Origin: JBIIJL01 sp044233795
Lineage (GTDB): Bacteria; Pseudomonadota; Gammaproteobacteria; Legionellales; Legionellaceae
Direction of reading: 5' to 3'
Length of the DNA stretch: 43,755 bases
Assembly (NCBI GenBank): GCA_044233795.1
Contig: JBIIJL010000006.1
Coordinates: 1-43,755 of the forward strand
Shown piece by piece: positions 9,212 through 18,084 of this stretch. Each line of letters begins with the position of its first letter. Position 1 is the stretch's first letter. Position numbers and translations under genes: made by a program. Under the pieces are notes generated by a model. The model saw only the letters and a program-made list of their open reading frames with translations. It was not told the origin of the DNA and did no database searches.

Positions 9212-10453
9212 CTAGTCTTTATTTTTTGATGTAGGATTTATTGGTTCAATATTCTTTTTTTGTGCTGATTGATAGCGTGCTTTTAATTCAACATCGATGT
9301 ATCGATCGGTTGTGGCGCTCGAACTATGCCCTGCATCATCACGGACGTGCTCCCTTGGTCTTGTTTTAACATCTTCTGAAATTCCCGTATGTCTTAACCA
9401 GTGTACTGTGGCCTCTGCGAGATGGTCTGCCTCTTCATGGTTATGTTGTTGTCGTAAGAGCACCTCAGCTTTATCAAAGCAAACTTGCACAAGGCGTCGG
9501 ATGGGGGCGGTATCGCTCATGGGACCATGACCGCGTATTTTGGGGATGAGAGGGGAATTATCTCCCGGCGAGGGCAGCGGTGATAATCCCAAAACTGTAC
9601 GCCATCTGATGAGGCACTCTAACATTGACTCACTAACTGCAATTTGTCGCTCCTTATTCCCCTTGCCGACGGTTGTGAACCACCAAGCGCCAGTGCTGTC
9701 TTTAGCGAAATCATTCATTGAGGGACACCATCTGTCACTTGCAACAATCTCTGAGATCCTAAGGTAAAGTCCATAGAGCATGCTCAGAATAAATCGGGTG
9801 CGCTCATGTTTTTCTGGTTCGAGTTCTGCCATGGCCTCAGCAACGTCTAATACTGCTTGCCACTGAACTAGGCTTAAGCGCCTAATAGGTGCATGGTGCT
9901 GACGTTTGCGCACAAATTTACTTTTTTGACGAATGAGTGCTACGGGATTAGATAGTAAATATTCTTCAGCGATAAGAAAATTAAACAAGGTACTAAGGAT
10001 AGCAAATATCTCTTGAATAGCCCCTGGGGAGAGGCTGAAGTTCGATATGTCGGGTTTTACCCCATTGCTTCTTGCTGATTTGCTGACATGTACGACAAAA
10101 GGGCGCCACGAAGGATTGGGTCGTCTTAAGCCTTCAATCTCAATAAACCGTGGCACTTTTTTGAGAGAGATCCATCCTTCGGGTGGGTTTTGGCAAAAAC
10201 GGATGTATTGCTCAATGTGATCTCGTTTCAGTTCTGTTATGGATATCTTCTGAATTTGCCAGCACCACTGTAAAAGGCGCTCAACTTCTCGGCGATAACT
10301 ATTGAAAGTTCCCAAGCTTCCATTGTAGCTTTTCAAAAAAATAAGCGCTTTCTCAAAGTCCTTGCGACATTTTTCGTGAGGAAGCACCACATAGTCAGCA
10401 TTTTTATGCAATTGATTGATGGTATCAAAGAGTGGAAGCAGGGGCAGGTTCAT
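9212..10453 (-). CDS. Tyrosine recombinase / phage-type integrase
   Basis: Site-specific recombinase of the tyrosine family, 413 residues from the ATG at 10453; an in-frame GTG at 10462 would add three, and neither start has a clear ribosome site. An N-terminal SAM-like core-binding domain spans about 30-90 and again 145-175. Numbered from the GTG, the catalytic set looks complete: R235 (LYLRISEI), K267 (VGKGNKERQ), H354 and R357 (HWLRHTG), H379 (GHSSSATT) and nucleophile Y388 (DRYID). It is not XerC or XerD by length or sequence. The neighbouring tRNA-Pro is about 1 kb away, and no attachment repeat shared with that tRNA's 3' end was seen. It may be the remnant of an integrated element or a resident recombinase. 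Confidence 0.88.
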   Translation of the reverse strand: MNLPLLPLFDTINQLHKNADYVVLPHEKCRKDFEKALIFLKSYNGSLGTFNSYRREVERLLQWCWQIQKISITELKRDHIEQYIRFCQNPPEGWISLKKVPRFIEIEGLRRPNPSWRPFVVHVSKSARSNGVKPDISNFSLSPGAIQEIFAILSTLFNFLIAEEYLLSNPVALIRQKSKFVRKRQHHAPIRRLSLVQWQAVLDVAEAMAELEPEKHERTRFILSMLYGLYLRISEIVASDRWCPSMNDFAKDSTGAWWFTTVGKGNKERQIAVSESMLECLIRWRTVLGLSPLPSPGDNSPLIPKIRGHGPMSDTAPIRRLVQVCFDKAEVLLRQQHNHEEADHLAEATVHWLRHTGISEDVKTRPREHVRDDAGHSSSATTDRYIDVELKARYQSAQKKNIEPINPTSKNKD

Positions 10454-10540
10454 GGTAGACACAGAAAATAATCACTGTGATATCCTACCTTCAATAGCGC
10501 AGGCGAACAATCCTTAGGCGAGTTAGGTGGGCCATTTATT

Positions 10541-10568
10541 TTGCTCTGATGATGATGTACGATTTAAA
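10541..10568 (+). promoter_or_regulatory. Weak candidate promoter for the 10589 gene
   Basis: TTGCTC (10541-10546), 16 bp, then TTTAAA (10563-10568) lies just ahead of the ATG at 10589, in the gap divergent from the recombinase. The match is only moderate. Confidence 0.3.
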
Positions 10569-10588
10569 TTTTCTCAGGGTGACTTCAA

Positions 10589-11350
10589 ATGTATAAGCAT
10601 ATTCTACTGCAAACGATCTTAGAGCAAATAAAAATACAAACAGAACTGCTAGATGCGAAGATAGATTTAGAGCTTCGATTCGTATCCTCTGTATCACAGC
10701 TTGCTTTGATAAAAAAAATTTACCAAGCCATATTGCAAAATACTGATATGCATAGCATTCAATGTGACTTAGAACAATATAAAAATGCATGTTTTAAACA
10801 GTCAGTGTTATTAAATGTATTTGTTAAAGGAGAAACTATTCTCCATGAATTTAGGCAGCGTCTCGAATTGCCCGAAGATTTCACGCTTGATGTAGATTCT
10901 TCAGTATTAATACCAAGTACCTACATACCACCTGTTTCTTCATCCCTGACCATTAGTGCGTTGAAATCTGATGCACAACAGCGATTGTCTGAAAGAACGG
11001 ATAAGACAGGGCAGAATACAGAAATTTCACCTGAGAGTTTTGGTTCAGCAAAGCGCCCTAAGAGATTGGCGGCAAAAATTGGTCTATTTGGAAAAGCAGG
11101 AACAGAAAAAATATCTAGCGAAACAGATACTATTGATGAGGAGCCACCTAGGTATTTTGCCAAAAAAAAAAGAGGGACATACAAGAAAAGCCGGCGACAA
11201 AACAAAGACCTAAGTAAGTTGCAAGCTAAGCTTAGGAGATTAGAAGAAAATATTGCATTGCTTCAACAGGAGAAAAAAATATATGAATCTATCACAGCAA
11301 AGTATCTTGAAACAGATGTGCACAGCAAAGCGAAATGCAAAGCTAAATGA
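10589..11350 (+). CDS. Hypothetical protein with basic patch and C-terminal coiled coil
   Basis: Not recognised. 253 residues preceded by GGTGA. Three parts can be seen: a helical N-terminal ~105 residues, a polar Ser/Thr/Pro-rich middle (about 105-185) likely disordered, and a lysine/arginine-rich stretch around 190-207 (KKKRGTYKKSRRQNKD) leading into a coiled coil (about 207-245). The basic cluster resembles a nuclear localisation or nucleic-acid-binding sequence. The gene is AT-rich, stands alone between the recombinase and the tRNA cluster, and has no operon partner, which fits accessory DNA. A nucleoid-binding or effector role are both possible; neither is demonstrated. Confidence 0.65.
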   Translation: MYKHILLQTILEQIKIQTELLDAKIDLELRFVSSVSQLALIKKIYQAILQNTDMHSIQCDLEQYKNACFKQSVLLNVFVKGETILHEFRQRLELPEDFTLDVDSSVLIPSTYIPPVSSSLTISALKSDAQQRLSERTDKTGQNTEISPESFGSAKRPKRLAAKIGLFGKAGTEKISSETDTIDEEPPRYFAKKKRGTYKKSRRQNKDLSKLQAKLRRLEENIALLQQEKKIYESITAKYLETDVHSKAKCKAK

Positions 11351-11401
11351 AACAGGAGGGAATTTTTTCTATGAAGAGTTTGATTTTCCTATGCGAAGTT
11401 G

Positions 11402-11430
11402 TTGACCTCTTTTGTCACTGCGAGTATCAT
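11402..11430 (+). promoter_or_regulatory. Promoter of the Pro-Arg-His-Leu tRNA cluster
   Basis: TTGACC (11402-11407), 17-bp spacer, TATCAT (11425-11430), about 29 bp ahead of tRNA-Pro. The C-rich sequence after the -10 (TCCCGC) resembles the discriminators of stringently controlled stable-RNA promoters. Confidence 0.7.
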
Positions 11431-11458
11431 TCCCGCACTGCCTGAAGGCACGGGTCCA

Positions 11459-11535
11459 CGGGGTGTAGCGCAGTCTGGTAGCGCGCCTGCTTTGGGAGCA
11501 GGATGTCGGGAGTTCGAATCTCTCCACCCCGACCA
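11459..11535 (+). tRNA. tRNA-Pro (TGG)
   Basis: Cloverleaf with acceptor stem CGGGGTG/CACCCCG, anticodon loop TTTGGGA giving TGG, T-loop GTTCGAATC, discriminator A and encoded CCA. First of four tRNAs ahead of tig. Confidence 0.97.
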
Positions 11536-11561
11536 GTTTGACCTTTGTGCAAGCTATAAAT

Positions 11562-11638
11562 GCGCCCGTAGCTCATCTGGATAGAGCATCGGCCTTCTAA
11601 GCCGAGGGTAGCAGGTTCGAATCCTGCCGGGCGTACCA
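11562..11638 (+). tRNA. tRNA-Arg (TCT)
   Basis: Acceptor GCGCCCG pairs with CGGGCGT, the first pair being a G-T wobble. Anticodon loop CTTCTAA gives TCT; T-arm GCAGGTTCGAATCCTGC; encoded CCA. Reads AGA/AGG. Confidence 0.96.
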
Positions 11639-11679
11639 AACGTCAAGCAGCATTCTACTATATATGGCAATTAGATTAT

Positions 11680-11756
11680 GGTGGGCGTAGCTCAGTTGGT
11701 AGAGCCCCGGGTTGTGATCCCGGTTGTCGTGGGTTCGAGTCCCATCGTTCACCCCA
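11680..11756 (+). tRNA. tRNA-His (GTG)
   Basis: Has the extra G at -1 typical of tRNA-His (11680) opposite C73; acceptor GTGGGCG/CGTTCAC with two G-T pairs; anticodon GTG in GGTTGTGATCC; T-arm GTGGGTTCGAGTCCCAT; encoded CCA. Confidence 0.97.
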
Positions 11757-11845
11757 GAACATCAAGAAAGCGACACAATCTTTTCTTAAGATTTCAGTGG
11801 AGTCTTTACAAGAGAGTGTTAGTGTTTAATAATCCCACTCTGTAT

Positions 11846-11930
11846 GCGAAAGTGGCGGAATTGGTAGACGCACTGGATTTAGGTTCCAGCGGGGTAACCT
11901 GTGAGAGTTCGAGTCTCTCCTTTCGCACCA
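11846..11930 (+). tRNA. tRNA-Leu (TAG)
   Basis: 85-nt class II tRNA with a variable arm (CGGGGTAACCTG). Acceptor GCGAAAG/CTTTCGC, anticodon loop TTTAGGT giving TAG, encoded CCA. Ends 31 nt before the tig ATG. Confidence 0.97.
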
Positions 11931-11961
11931 ATATATTTAGATAATTTCAAGAGGTGACTAG

Positions 11962-13284
11962 ATGCAAGTTTCTGTTGAGACCTTGAAAGGTTTGGAACGC
12001 AAAATAACAATTTCGGTACCTGCTGAAAAAATAGAGGAAGAAGTGTCTCTACGCCTAAGAAATCTTGCGCGCAAAGTGAAAGTAGATGGTTTTCGTCCTG
12101 GTAAAGTGCCTATGAACTTAGTTGTCAAGCGTTTTTCTGACAGTGTGCGCCAGGAAGTTGCAAGAGATATGGTGCAGCCAACTTTGTATGAAGCTCTAGC
12201 GTCTAATAAACTGGTACCGGCGGGTACGCCATATGTCGAACCTGAGATTGTTGAATCAGGTAAAGATTTCAAATATACCGCCCAATTCGAAGTATTTCCT
12301 GAGATTGATGTTAAAGAATTAAATCAAGCCGAAGTTGAAATCATTGATGCGAGCGTTAATGATACTGATCTGAATGTAATGATAGAAAAATTGCGGGAGC
12401 AAAATAAAGAATGGAACCATGTGAAGCGTGCAGTGGCTTCAGGAGATAAGCTAACAATCGATTTTGTTGGTTTCTTGGATGGTGTTGCATTTGATGGGGG
12501 AACTGCGGATGACTATGAACTAGTGATTGGCTCAGGTTCCATGATTCCAGGATTTGAAGATGGGTTAATTAATGCTGAAATTGGCAAGGCTTTTGATCTT
12601 AAGGTCACGTTCCCTGAGGATTATGGTCATGCAGATTTAGCTGGTAAAGAGACCACTTTTAATGTGACCGTGAAAGAAATTAAAGAAGGCACGCTTCCGT
12701 TGCTGGATGAAGATTTTGCTCTAAAATTCAATATCAAAGAAGGTGGAATAGATGCACTGAAGAAAGATATCAAACAAAACATGGAGCGTGAATTAGAACG
12801 TCGTTTAAGCTCGATGAATCGTGAAACAGTATTTGATAGACTACTTGAAGCTAACATTTTCGAGTTGCCATCGGCATTGATAGATCAAGAAATTGAGCAT
12901 TTGAAGCATGAGATGTATCACAGAGTGTTTGGCCATGAACATTCTGATAATGAGACAATTCCTGATTTCCCTCGTGAGTTATTTGAAGAGCAAGCAAAGC
13001 GTCGCGTACATTTGGGACTATTGTTCTCCGAATATGTTAAAAAGCATCAAATGAACGTTGATAAGGATCGCTTAGATGCTATGATTGACAAAATGTCTCA
13101 GGCCTACGATAGCCCAGATGACCTCCGTAAGTGGTTGAATAATAACAACGATCGCTTGCAAGAAGTATCAGCTTTGGTTATGGAAGAATTGGTTTTTGAA
13201 AAAATTCTCGAAGATGCCAAGGTCGTTAAAAAAACTATGGATTATGAAGCAGTAATGACCCCCAAAAAGGGTACTGAAGAGTAA
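11962..13284 (+). CDS. tig: Trigger factor
   Basis: Ribosome-associated chaperone and peptidyl-prolyl isomerase that receives nascent chains at the exit tunnel. 440 residues from an ATG behind GAGGTGA. The N-terminal ribosome-binding domain holds the signature GFRPGKVP near residue 44; the FKBP-type PPIase domain covers about 155-245 (DFVGFLDGVAFDGG, IPGFEDGL); the C-terminal chaperone arms follow with long helices. clpP starts 10 nt after its stop, as in the usual tig-clpP-clpX-lon block. The leader lies directly behind tRNA-Leu, so transcription may continue from the tRNA promoter. Confidence 0.96.
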   Translation: MQVSVETLKGLERKITISVPAEKIEEEVSLRLRNLARKVKVDGFRPGKVPMNLVVKRFSDSVRQEVARDMVQPTLYEALASNKLVPAGTPYVEPEIVESGKDFKYTAQFEVFPEIDVKELNQAEVEIIDASVNDTDLNVMIEKLREQNKEWNHVKRAVASGDKLTIDFVGFLDGVAFDGGTADDYELVIGSGSMIPGFEDGLINAEIGKAFDLKVTFPEDYGHADLAGKETTFNVTVKEIKEGTLPLLDEDFALKFNIKEGGIDALKKDIKQNMERELERRLSSMNRETVFDRLLEANIFELPSALIDQEIEHLKHEMYHRVFGHEHSDNETIPDFPRELFEEQAKRRVHLGLLFSEYVKKHQMNVDKDRLDAMIDKMSQAYDSPDDLRKWLNNNNDRLQEVSALVMEELVFEKILEDAKVVKKTMDYEAVMTPKKGTEE

Positions 13285-13294
13285 GGAGACCCTA

Positions 13295-13942
13295 ATGAAC
13301 CATTATCCAGAACATGTGATTAGAAATGCCAGTGGTCTTGTACCAATGGTAATTGAACAAACGTCGAGGGGCGAGCGCTCGTATGACATTTATTCTAGGT
13401 TATTAAAAGAGCGTATCATTTTCCTTCTGGGTGAAGTTGAAGATCATATGGCGAATTTAGTGGTTGCTCAATTATTATTTTTAGAGTCAGAAAATCCAGA
13501 AAAGGAAATATCCCTTTACATTAATTCGCCTGGCGGGGTAGTCACAGCAGGTCTTGCTATCTATGATACCATGCAATTTATTAAGCCTGATGTAAGTACT
13601 CTTTGCATCGGACAAGCCGCGAGTGCAGCTGCCTTACTACTTTGTGCTGGCGCAGCCGGAAAAAGGTACTGTCTACCGAATTCACGAGTGATGATTCATC
13701 AACCCTTGGGTGGTTACCGAGGTCAAGCGACGGACATAGAAATACATGCCCGAGAAACATTGGCTGTGCGGGAGCGCCTAAATAGCATTATGGCCCATCA
13801 TACTAGTAAAACCCCCGAGCAGATCATGCACGATACAGAGCGTGATAATTTTATGAGTGCTTCGCAGGCCATGAACTATGGGTTGATAGACAAAATAATG
13901 TCTGACAGAGATTCTTTAACTAAGTCAGAAAAAAGCACATAA
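13295..13942 (+). CDS. clpP: ATP-dependent Clp protease proteolytic subunit
   Basis: Serine peptidase forming the 14-subunit chamber used with ClpX. 215 residues; ATG behind AAGGAG. Catalytic triad S110 (GQAASAAALLL), H135 (MIHQPLGG) and D184 (TERDNFM). The residue after the catalytic serine is Ala where most ClpP proteins have Met (GQAASMG), a mild departure in the active-site loop. A short N-terminal propeptide is expected to be processed. clpX follows after 208 bp with its own candidate promoter. Confidence 0.96.
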   Translation: MNHYPEHVIRNASGLVPMVIEQTSRGERSYDIYSRLLKERIIFLLGEVEDHMANLVVAQLLFLESENPEKEISLYINSPGGVVTAGLAIYDTMQFIKPDVSTLCIGQAASAAALLLCAGAAGKRYCLPNSRVMIHQPLGGYRGQATDIEIHARETLAVRERLNSIMAHHTSKTPEQIMHDTERDNFMSASQAMNYGLIDKIMSDRDSLTKSEKST

Positions 13943-14075
13943 ACGTGTATGCTAGGAATCAACATCCTGTTGATAAAGCGTGATATATATGGCCTTTAGA
14001 GGCCTGCTTTAGCTTTTTTTATGGCCCTTATGGATACAAAAGCAGGTTCAGACAGATCTATTCAGCGAGAAAGAC

Positions 14076-14103
14076 TTGCAAATATTATGTTTGACCATAT
14101 ATT
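14076..14103 (+). promoter_or_regulatory. Candidate clpX promoter
   Basis: TTGCAA (14076-14081), 16-bp spacer, TATATT (14098-14103), about 48 bp before the clpX ATG. The same clpP-clpX gap holds a small hairpin (GGCCT/AGGCC at 13991-14004) followed nine bases later by a seven-T run, a weak terminator-like element. Confidence 0.5.
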
Positions 14104-14150
14104 GAGTTGTTTCAGGCAAGTTAATTTGCTAGCAAAGAAGGGGTTTTTAG

Positions 14151-15422
14151 ATGAGTAAAGCTGGTAATGGTGGATCTGATAAAGTTCTGTATTGTTCTTT
14201 TTGTGGTAAAAGTCAGAATGAAGTTAAGAAACTAATCGCAGGACCTTCAGTTTTTGTTTGTGATGAATGTGTTGACTTGTGTAATGACATTATCCGTGAG
14301 GAATCCTCTGATACTCCAGAGGAACAGCGAGCTAGCCTCCCAACTCCCAAAGAAATTTCTGCATTCCTTGATGAGTATGTCATTGGTCAGCCGCATGCTA
14401 AAAAGGTTCTATCAGTTGCGGTTTACAATCATTACAAGCGCATGCACAACAAAACAGAAGATGGTGTTGAGTTAGGCAAGAGTAATATATTGCTCATAGG
14501 ACCTACGGGTAGCGGAAAGACATTACTCGCTGAAACATTGGCTCGATTACTTAATGTACCATTTACAATGGCGGATGCAACAACCCTCACAGAGGCAGGA
14601 TATGTTGGTGAAGATGTCGAGAATATTATCCAAAAATTGTTACAAAAATGTGATTATGATGTAGAAAAAGCACAACAGGGCATTGTTTATATTGATGAAA
14701 TAGACAAAATTTCACGTAAATCTGACAATCCATCGATAACTAGAGATGTTTCTGGTGAGGGTGTTCAGCAAGCACTGTTGAAGCTTATTGAAGGGACAAT
14801 TGCTTCAGTGCCTCCTCAAGGTGGCCGTAAGCATCCACAGCAGGAATTTCTTCAAGTAGACACATCTAATATACTGTTTATTTGTGGTGGAGCCTTTGCT
14901 GGTCTTGAAAAAGTGATACGTGATAGAAGTGATAAGTCTGGAATTGGGTTTTCAGCTCAACTAAAAAACAAAAATGATATTACAGATTTGACAGAATTAT
15001 TGGATGCGTTGGAGTCTGAGGATCTGGTTAAATATGGATTAATTCCTGAGTTTGTTGGAAGATTGCCGGTAGTCGCCACTCTACATGAACTTGATGAAGC
15101 AGCACTTGTTGAGATTTTGACTGAGCCAAAAAATGCTTTAACAAAGCAGTTTCATGCGTTATTTAAAATGGAAGGAGCTGAGTTAGAGTTCTGTGATGAA
15201 GCTTTGAGATTAATTGCAAAAAAAGCGCTTGCTAGAAAAATTGGAGCTAGGGGTTTACGCGCTATCCTAGAAAATATTTTGCTAGATACCATGTATGAAT
15301 TGCCTTCGTTGGAGGGTGTTAACAAAGTTGTTGTTGATGAAAATGTAGTCAATAACGCTGGAAAACCAAGGATAATATATAACAGTGAGGATCATAAGCA
15401 AGTTGCTGCAGGTGGTGATTGA
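14151..15422 (+). CDS. clpX: ATP-dependent Clp protease ATP-binding subunit
   Basis: Hexameric AAA+ unfoldase that feeds tagged substrates to ClpP. 423 residues from an ATG behind AAGGGG. The N-terminal zinc-binding domain has C15, C18, C37 and C40; Walker A GPTGSGKT is at 117-124; Walker B is in GIVYIDEIDKI; the pore loop GYVGED and the IGF-type ClpP loop region (SGIGFSAQ) are present. Length and motifs are standard. Confidence 0.97.
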   Translation: MSKAGNGGSDKVLYCSFCGKSQNEVKKLIAGPSVFVCDECVDLCNDIIREESSDTPEEQRASLPTPKEISAFLDEYVIGQPHAKKVLSVAVYNHYKRMHNKTEDGVELGKSNILLIGPTGSGKTLLAETLARLLNVPFTMADATTLTEAGYVGEDVENIIQKLLQKCDYDVEKAQQGIVYIDEIDKISRKSDNPSITRDVSGEGVQQALLKLIEGTIASVPPQGGRKHPQQEFLQVDTSNILFICGGAFAGLEKVIRDRSDKSGIGFSAQLKNKNDITDLTELLDALESEDLVKYGLIPEFVGRLPVVATLHELDEAALVEILTEPKNALTKQFHALFKMEGAELEFCDEALRLIAKKALARKIGARGLRAILENILLDTMYELPSLEGVNKVVVDENVVNNAGKPRIIYNSEDHKQVAAGGD

Positions 15423-15512
15423 TCTGAGGGCATACCTTTGTGCAAACTCTTCGGCTCGTTTGCTCTAGGTTGTGACATGCCGGCAAGCGCTTTCAACGGA
15501 TAAGGACCCATT

Positions 15513-17960
15513 ATGTCGCATGAAATTGAATCAGTTCCAGTAGATAGTCCAATTGAGCAAGCAATTCCTGTGCTTCCACTTCGAGATGTAGTTGTCTATC
15601 CTCATATGGTAATTCCCTTATTTGTAGGACGGGAAAAATCGATCAAAGCTTTGGAAGCGGCTATGGTCGATAACAAACATATCTTTCTAGTTGCGCAGCG
15701 TAAATCTTCTAATGATGATCCAAATCCAGATGACTTATATACTGTCGGAACTATTTCAAGTGTTCTTCAATTGCTAAAGCTTCCTGATGGAACAGTGAAA
15801 GTTCTTGTGGAGGGCGAACAAAGAGCTACCGTTGTTTCTTATACTACTGATAGTACCAACGGTTATATGGCTGCAGAGTTGCAAGATCTCAATGAAGTTA
15901 GCGTTGCTCTCAAGAAACAAGAAATTGATATTCTTACTCGTTCTTTGATGTCCCAGTTCGAACAATATATCAAACTTAACAAAAAAATCCCTCCTGAAGT
16001 TCTCTCATCTCTTGGAAGTATAGAAGAGCCGGGACGTTTAGCAGATACCATAGCAGCTCACCTCACTTTGAAAGTTGAAGACAAGCAAGCTCTTCTTGAG
16101 GCAATCGATGTAGGATCTCGACTAGAGCGTTTAATGGCTGTGATAGAGAATGAAATCGATTTGTTACAGGTTGAAAAGCGTGTCCGTGGTCGCGTCAAAC
16201 GACAGATGGAAAAAAGTCAGCGTGAATATTATCTTAACGAACAGCTTAAAGCGATTCAAAAAGAACTCGGTGAAATGTCTGAAGAGGGCAACGAACTTGA
16301 ACAGCTCGAACAATCAATCCACAAGGCTGGCATGACCAAGGAAGCAAATGAAAAGGCGATTGCTGAATTGCATAAACTGAAAATGATGTCACCTATGTCA
16401 GCTGAGGCAACTGTCATTCGAAATTATTTAGATTGGATGTTGGCAGTGCCTTGGAAAAAGAAAAACAAAATTCAGTTTGATTTAAATAAAGCTACACAAA
16501 TGCTTGATATGGATCATTATGGTCTTGAAAAGATTAAAGAACGTATCATTGAATATTTGGCAGTACAACAACGAGTGAAGCGGCTTAAAGGTCCAATACT
16601 CTGTTTGGTCGGGCCTCCCGGTGTTGGCAAAACATCTTTAGGGCAGTCGATAGCCAATGCAACTGGCAGAACATTTATCCGCATCGCTTTAGGAGGTGTG
16701 CGCGATGAAGCGGAAATACGCGGACATCGTAGAACCTACATTGGCTCAATGCCTGGAAAAATTATTCAAAAACTGTGTAAGGCAAAAGTTAAAAATCCTC
16801 TTATTATGCTCGATGAGGTGGATAAAATGGCGATGGATTTTCGTGGCGATCCAGCATCAGCGCTTCTCGAGGTTCTAGATCCAGAGCAAAATCACACCTT
16901 TAATGATCATTATTTGGAAGTTAACTATGATTTGAGTGATGTTATGTTTATTGCTACGGCTAACTCCCTTGAGATACCTGCGCCATTGCTTGACCGGATG
17001 GAGGTTATGCGGTTGGCTGGATACACTGAGGATGAAAAGGTTAATATAGCAGAACATTATCTGGTACCTAAACAGCTACAACTCAATGGTTTAAAGAAGG
17101 AAGAAATTGAGATTAACAATGGCGCTGTTCACGAAATTATCCGGCATTACACCCGAGAAGCCGGTGTTAGAAATCTTGAGCGAGATATTGCCAATATATG
17201 TCGTAAGGTTGTTAAAGATATTATAGTCAGTAAGCGTATCAAAAAAGTCACCGTAACTCGTACTAATATAGCTAAATATTTAGGAGTGAAGAAATTTCGG
17301 TACGGTTTGGCTGAGACGCACGACCAAGTTGGACAAGTCACAGGGTTAGCCTGGACGAGTGTTGGCGGGGAGCTTTTAACAATTGAGGCCTCAATGATGC
17401 CAGGAAAAGGTAAAACTTTACATACGGGTCAGCTAGGGGAAGTTATGCAGGAGTCAATTCATGCTGCAATGACTGTGGTCAGAAGTCGGGTAAACTCATT
17501 TGGCGTTGAAGCGGATTTTTATGAGAAAAATGATTTTCATGTCCATGTTCCAGAAGGAGCAACTCCTAAAGATGGTCCAAGCGCAGGTATAGGAATGTGC
17601 ACAGCCCTGGTTTCGGTCATAACGCATATACCAGTCAGGGCCGATTTGGCGATGACAGGTGAAATCACGCTGCGTGGACAAGTGTTACCCATCGGTGGGT
17701 TGAAGGAGAAGTTACTTGCAGCTCATCGGGGGGGGATAAAGCATGTTATTATTCCTGAGGAAAATAAAAAGGATTTAACTGAGATTCCTGATAATATCCT
17801 CAGAAAGTTGACGGTCCATCCTGTTAAGACTATTGATGAGGTACTAGTATTGGCTTTACAAAGGAGTCCCTTTGTCATATCGGAACAAGAAGAGACCAAG
17901 GATCTACCTGAGATTAAAAGAGTTAAAAAAAACGTAAATAATGATTTACACACTCAGTAA
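15513..17960 (+). CDS. lon: Lon protease
   Basis: Cytosolic AAA+ serine protease degrading misfolded and regulatory proteins. 815 residues; ATG behind AAGGA. N-terminal substrate-binding domain (about 18-210, IPVLPLRDVVVYPHMVIPLF), AAA+ module with Walker A GPPGVGKT near 367 and Walker B LIMLDEVDKM, and C-terminal S16 protease domain with the Ser-Lys dyad S690 (PKDGPSAGI) and K733 (GGLKEKLLAA), 43 residues apart as in E. coli Lon. It lies 90 bp after clpX; no convincing sigma-32 promoter was seen in that gap. Confidence 0.97.
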   Translation: MSHEIESVPVDSPIEQAIPVLPLRDVVVYPHMVIPLFVGREKSIKALEAAMVDNKHIFLVAQRKSSNDDPNPDDLYTVGTISSVLQLLKLPDGTVKVLVEGEQRATVVSYTTDSTNGYMAAELQDLNEVSVALKKQEIDILTRSLMSQFEQYIKLNKKIPPEVLSSLGSIEEPGRLADTIAAHLTLKVEDKQALLEAIDVGSRLERLMAVIENEIDLLQVEKRVRGRVKRQMEKSQREYYLNEQLKAIQKELGEMSEEGNELEQLEQSIHKAGMTKEANEKAIAELHKLKMMSPMSAEATVIRNYLDWMLAVPWKKKNKIQFDLNKATQMLDMDHYGLEKIKERIIEYLAVQQRVKRLKGPILCLVGPPGVGKTSLGQSIANATGRTFIRIALGGVRDEAEIRGHRRTYIGSMPGKIIQKLCKAKVKNPLIMLDEVDKMAMDFRGDPASALLEVLDPEQNHTFNDHYLEVNYDLSDVMFIATANSLEIPAPLLDRMEVMRLAGYTEDEKVNIAEHYLVPKQLQLNGLKKEEIEINNGAVHEIIRHYTREAGVRNLERDIANICRKVVKDIIVSKRIKKVTVTRTNIAKYLGVKKFRYGLAETHDQVGQVTGLAWTSVGGELLTIEASMMPGKGKTLHTGQLGEVMQESIHAAMTVVRSRVNSFGVEADFYEKNDFHVHVPEGATPKDGPSAGIGMCTALVSVITHIPVRADLAMTGEITLRGQVLPIGGLKEKLLAAHRGGIKHVIIPEENKKDLTEIPDNILRKLTVHPVKTIDEVLVLALQRSPFVISEQEETKDLPEIKRVKKNVNNDLHTQ

Positions 17961-18016
17961 TAACAGGTATATTTCGCTATCGCCCGCCACCACTGGGGTT
18001 TCAGGGATGTAAGAGC

Positions 18017-18045
18017 TTGACTAGGGCTGACTATTCTGATTTAAT
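18017..18045 (+). promoter_or_regulatory. hupB promoter (extended -10)
   Basis: TTGACT (18017-18022), 17-bp spacer, TTTAAT (18040-18045) with a TG one base upstream, i.e. an extended -10. The -10 sits inside a palindrome CTGATTTAATCAG (18036-18048), a possible operator. It is 40 bp before the HU start. Confidence 0.7.
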
Positions 18046-18084
18046 CAGCTCGTTGTATGGATGAATAACTGCTAAGGGGAAAAG

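Noticed and set aside
11371..11445. 24-codon frame starting ATGAAGAGTTTG behind GGAGGG
   Set aside because: It has a plausible ribosome site but overlaps the tRNA promoter, has no conserved feature and is too short to support.
9212..11535. Integrative element inserted in tRNA-Pro
   Set aside because: The tRNA is intact, the recombinase is 1 kb away, and no copy of the tRNA 3' end was found near the recombinase.
11399..11584. Plus-strand frame reading GVAQSGSAPALGAGCREFES
   Set aside because: It is the well-known false translation of a tRNA gene (here tRNA-Pro and the start of tRNA-Arg); similar false frames cover the other tRNAs at 11427-11944 and 18320-18715.
13991..14020. Hairpin GGCCT/AGGCC with T-run as clpP terminator
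   Set aside because: Stem is only 5 bp and the T-run is nine bases away, so it is too weak to call.
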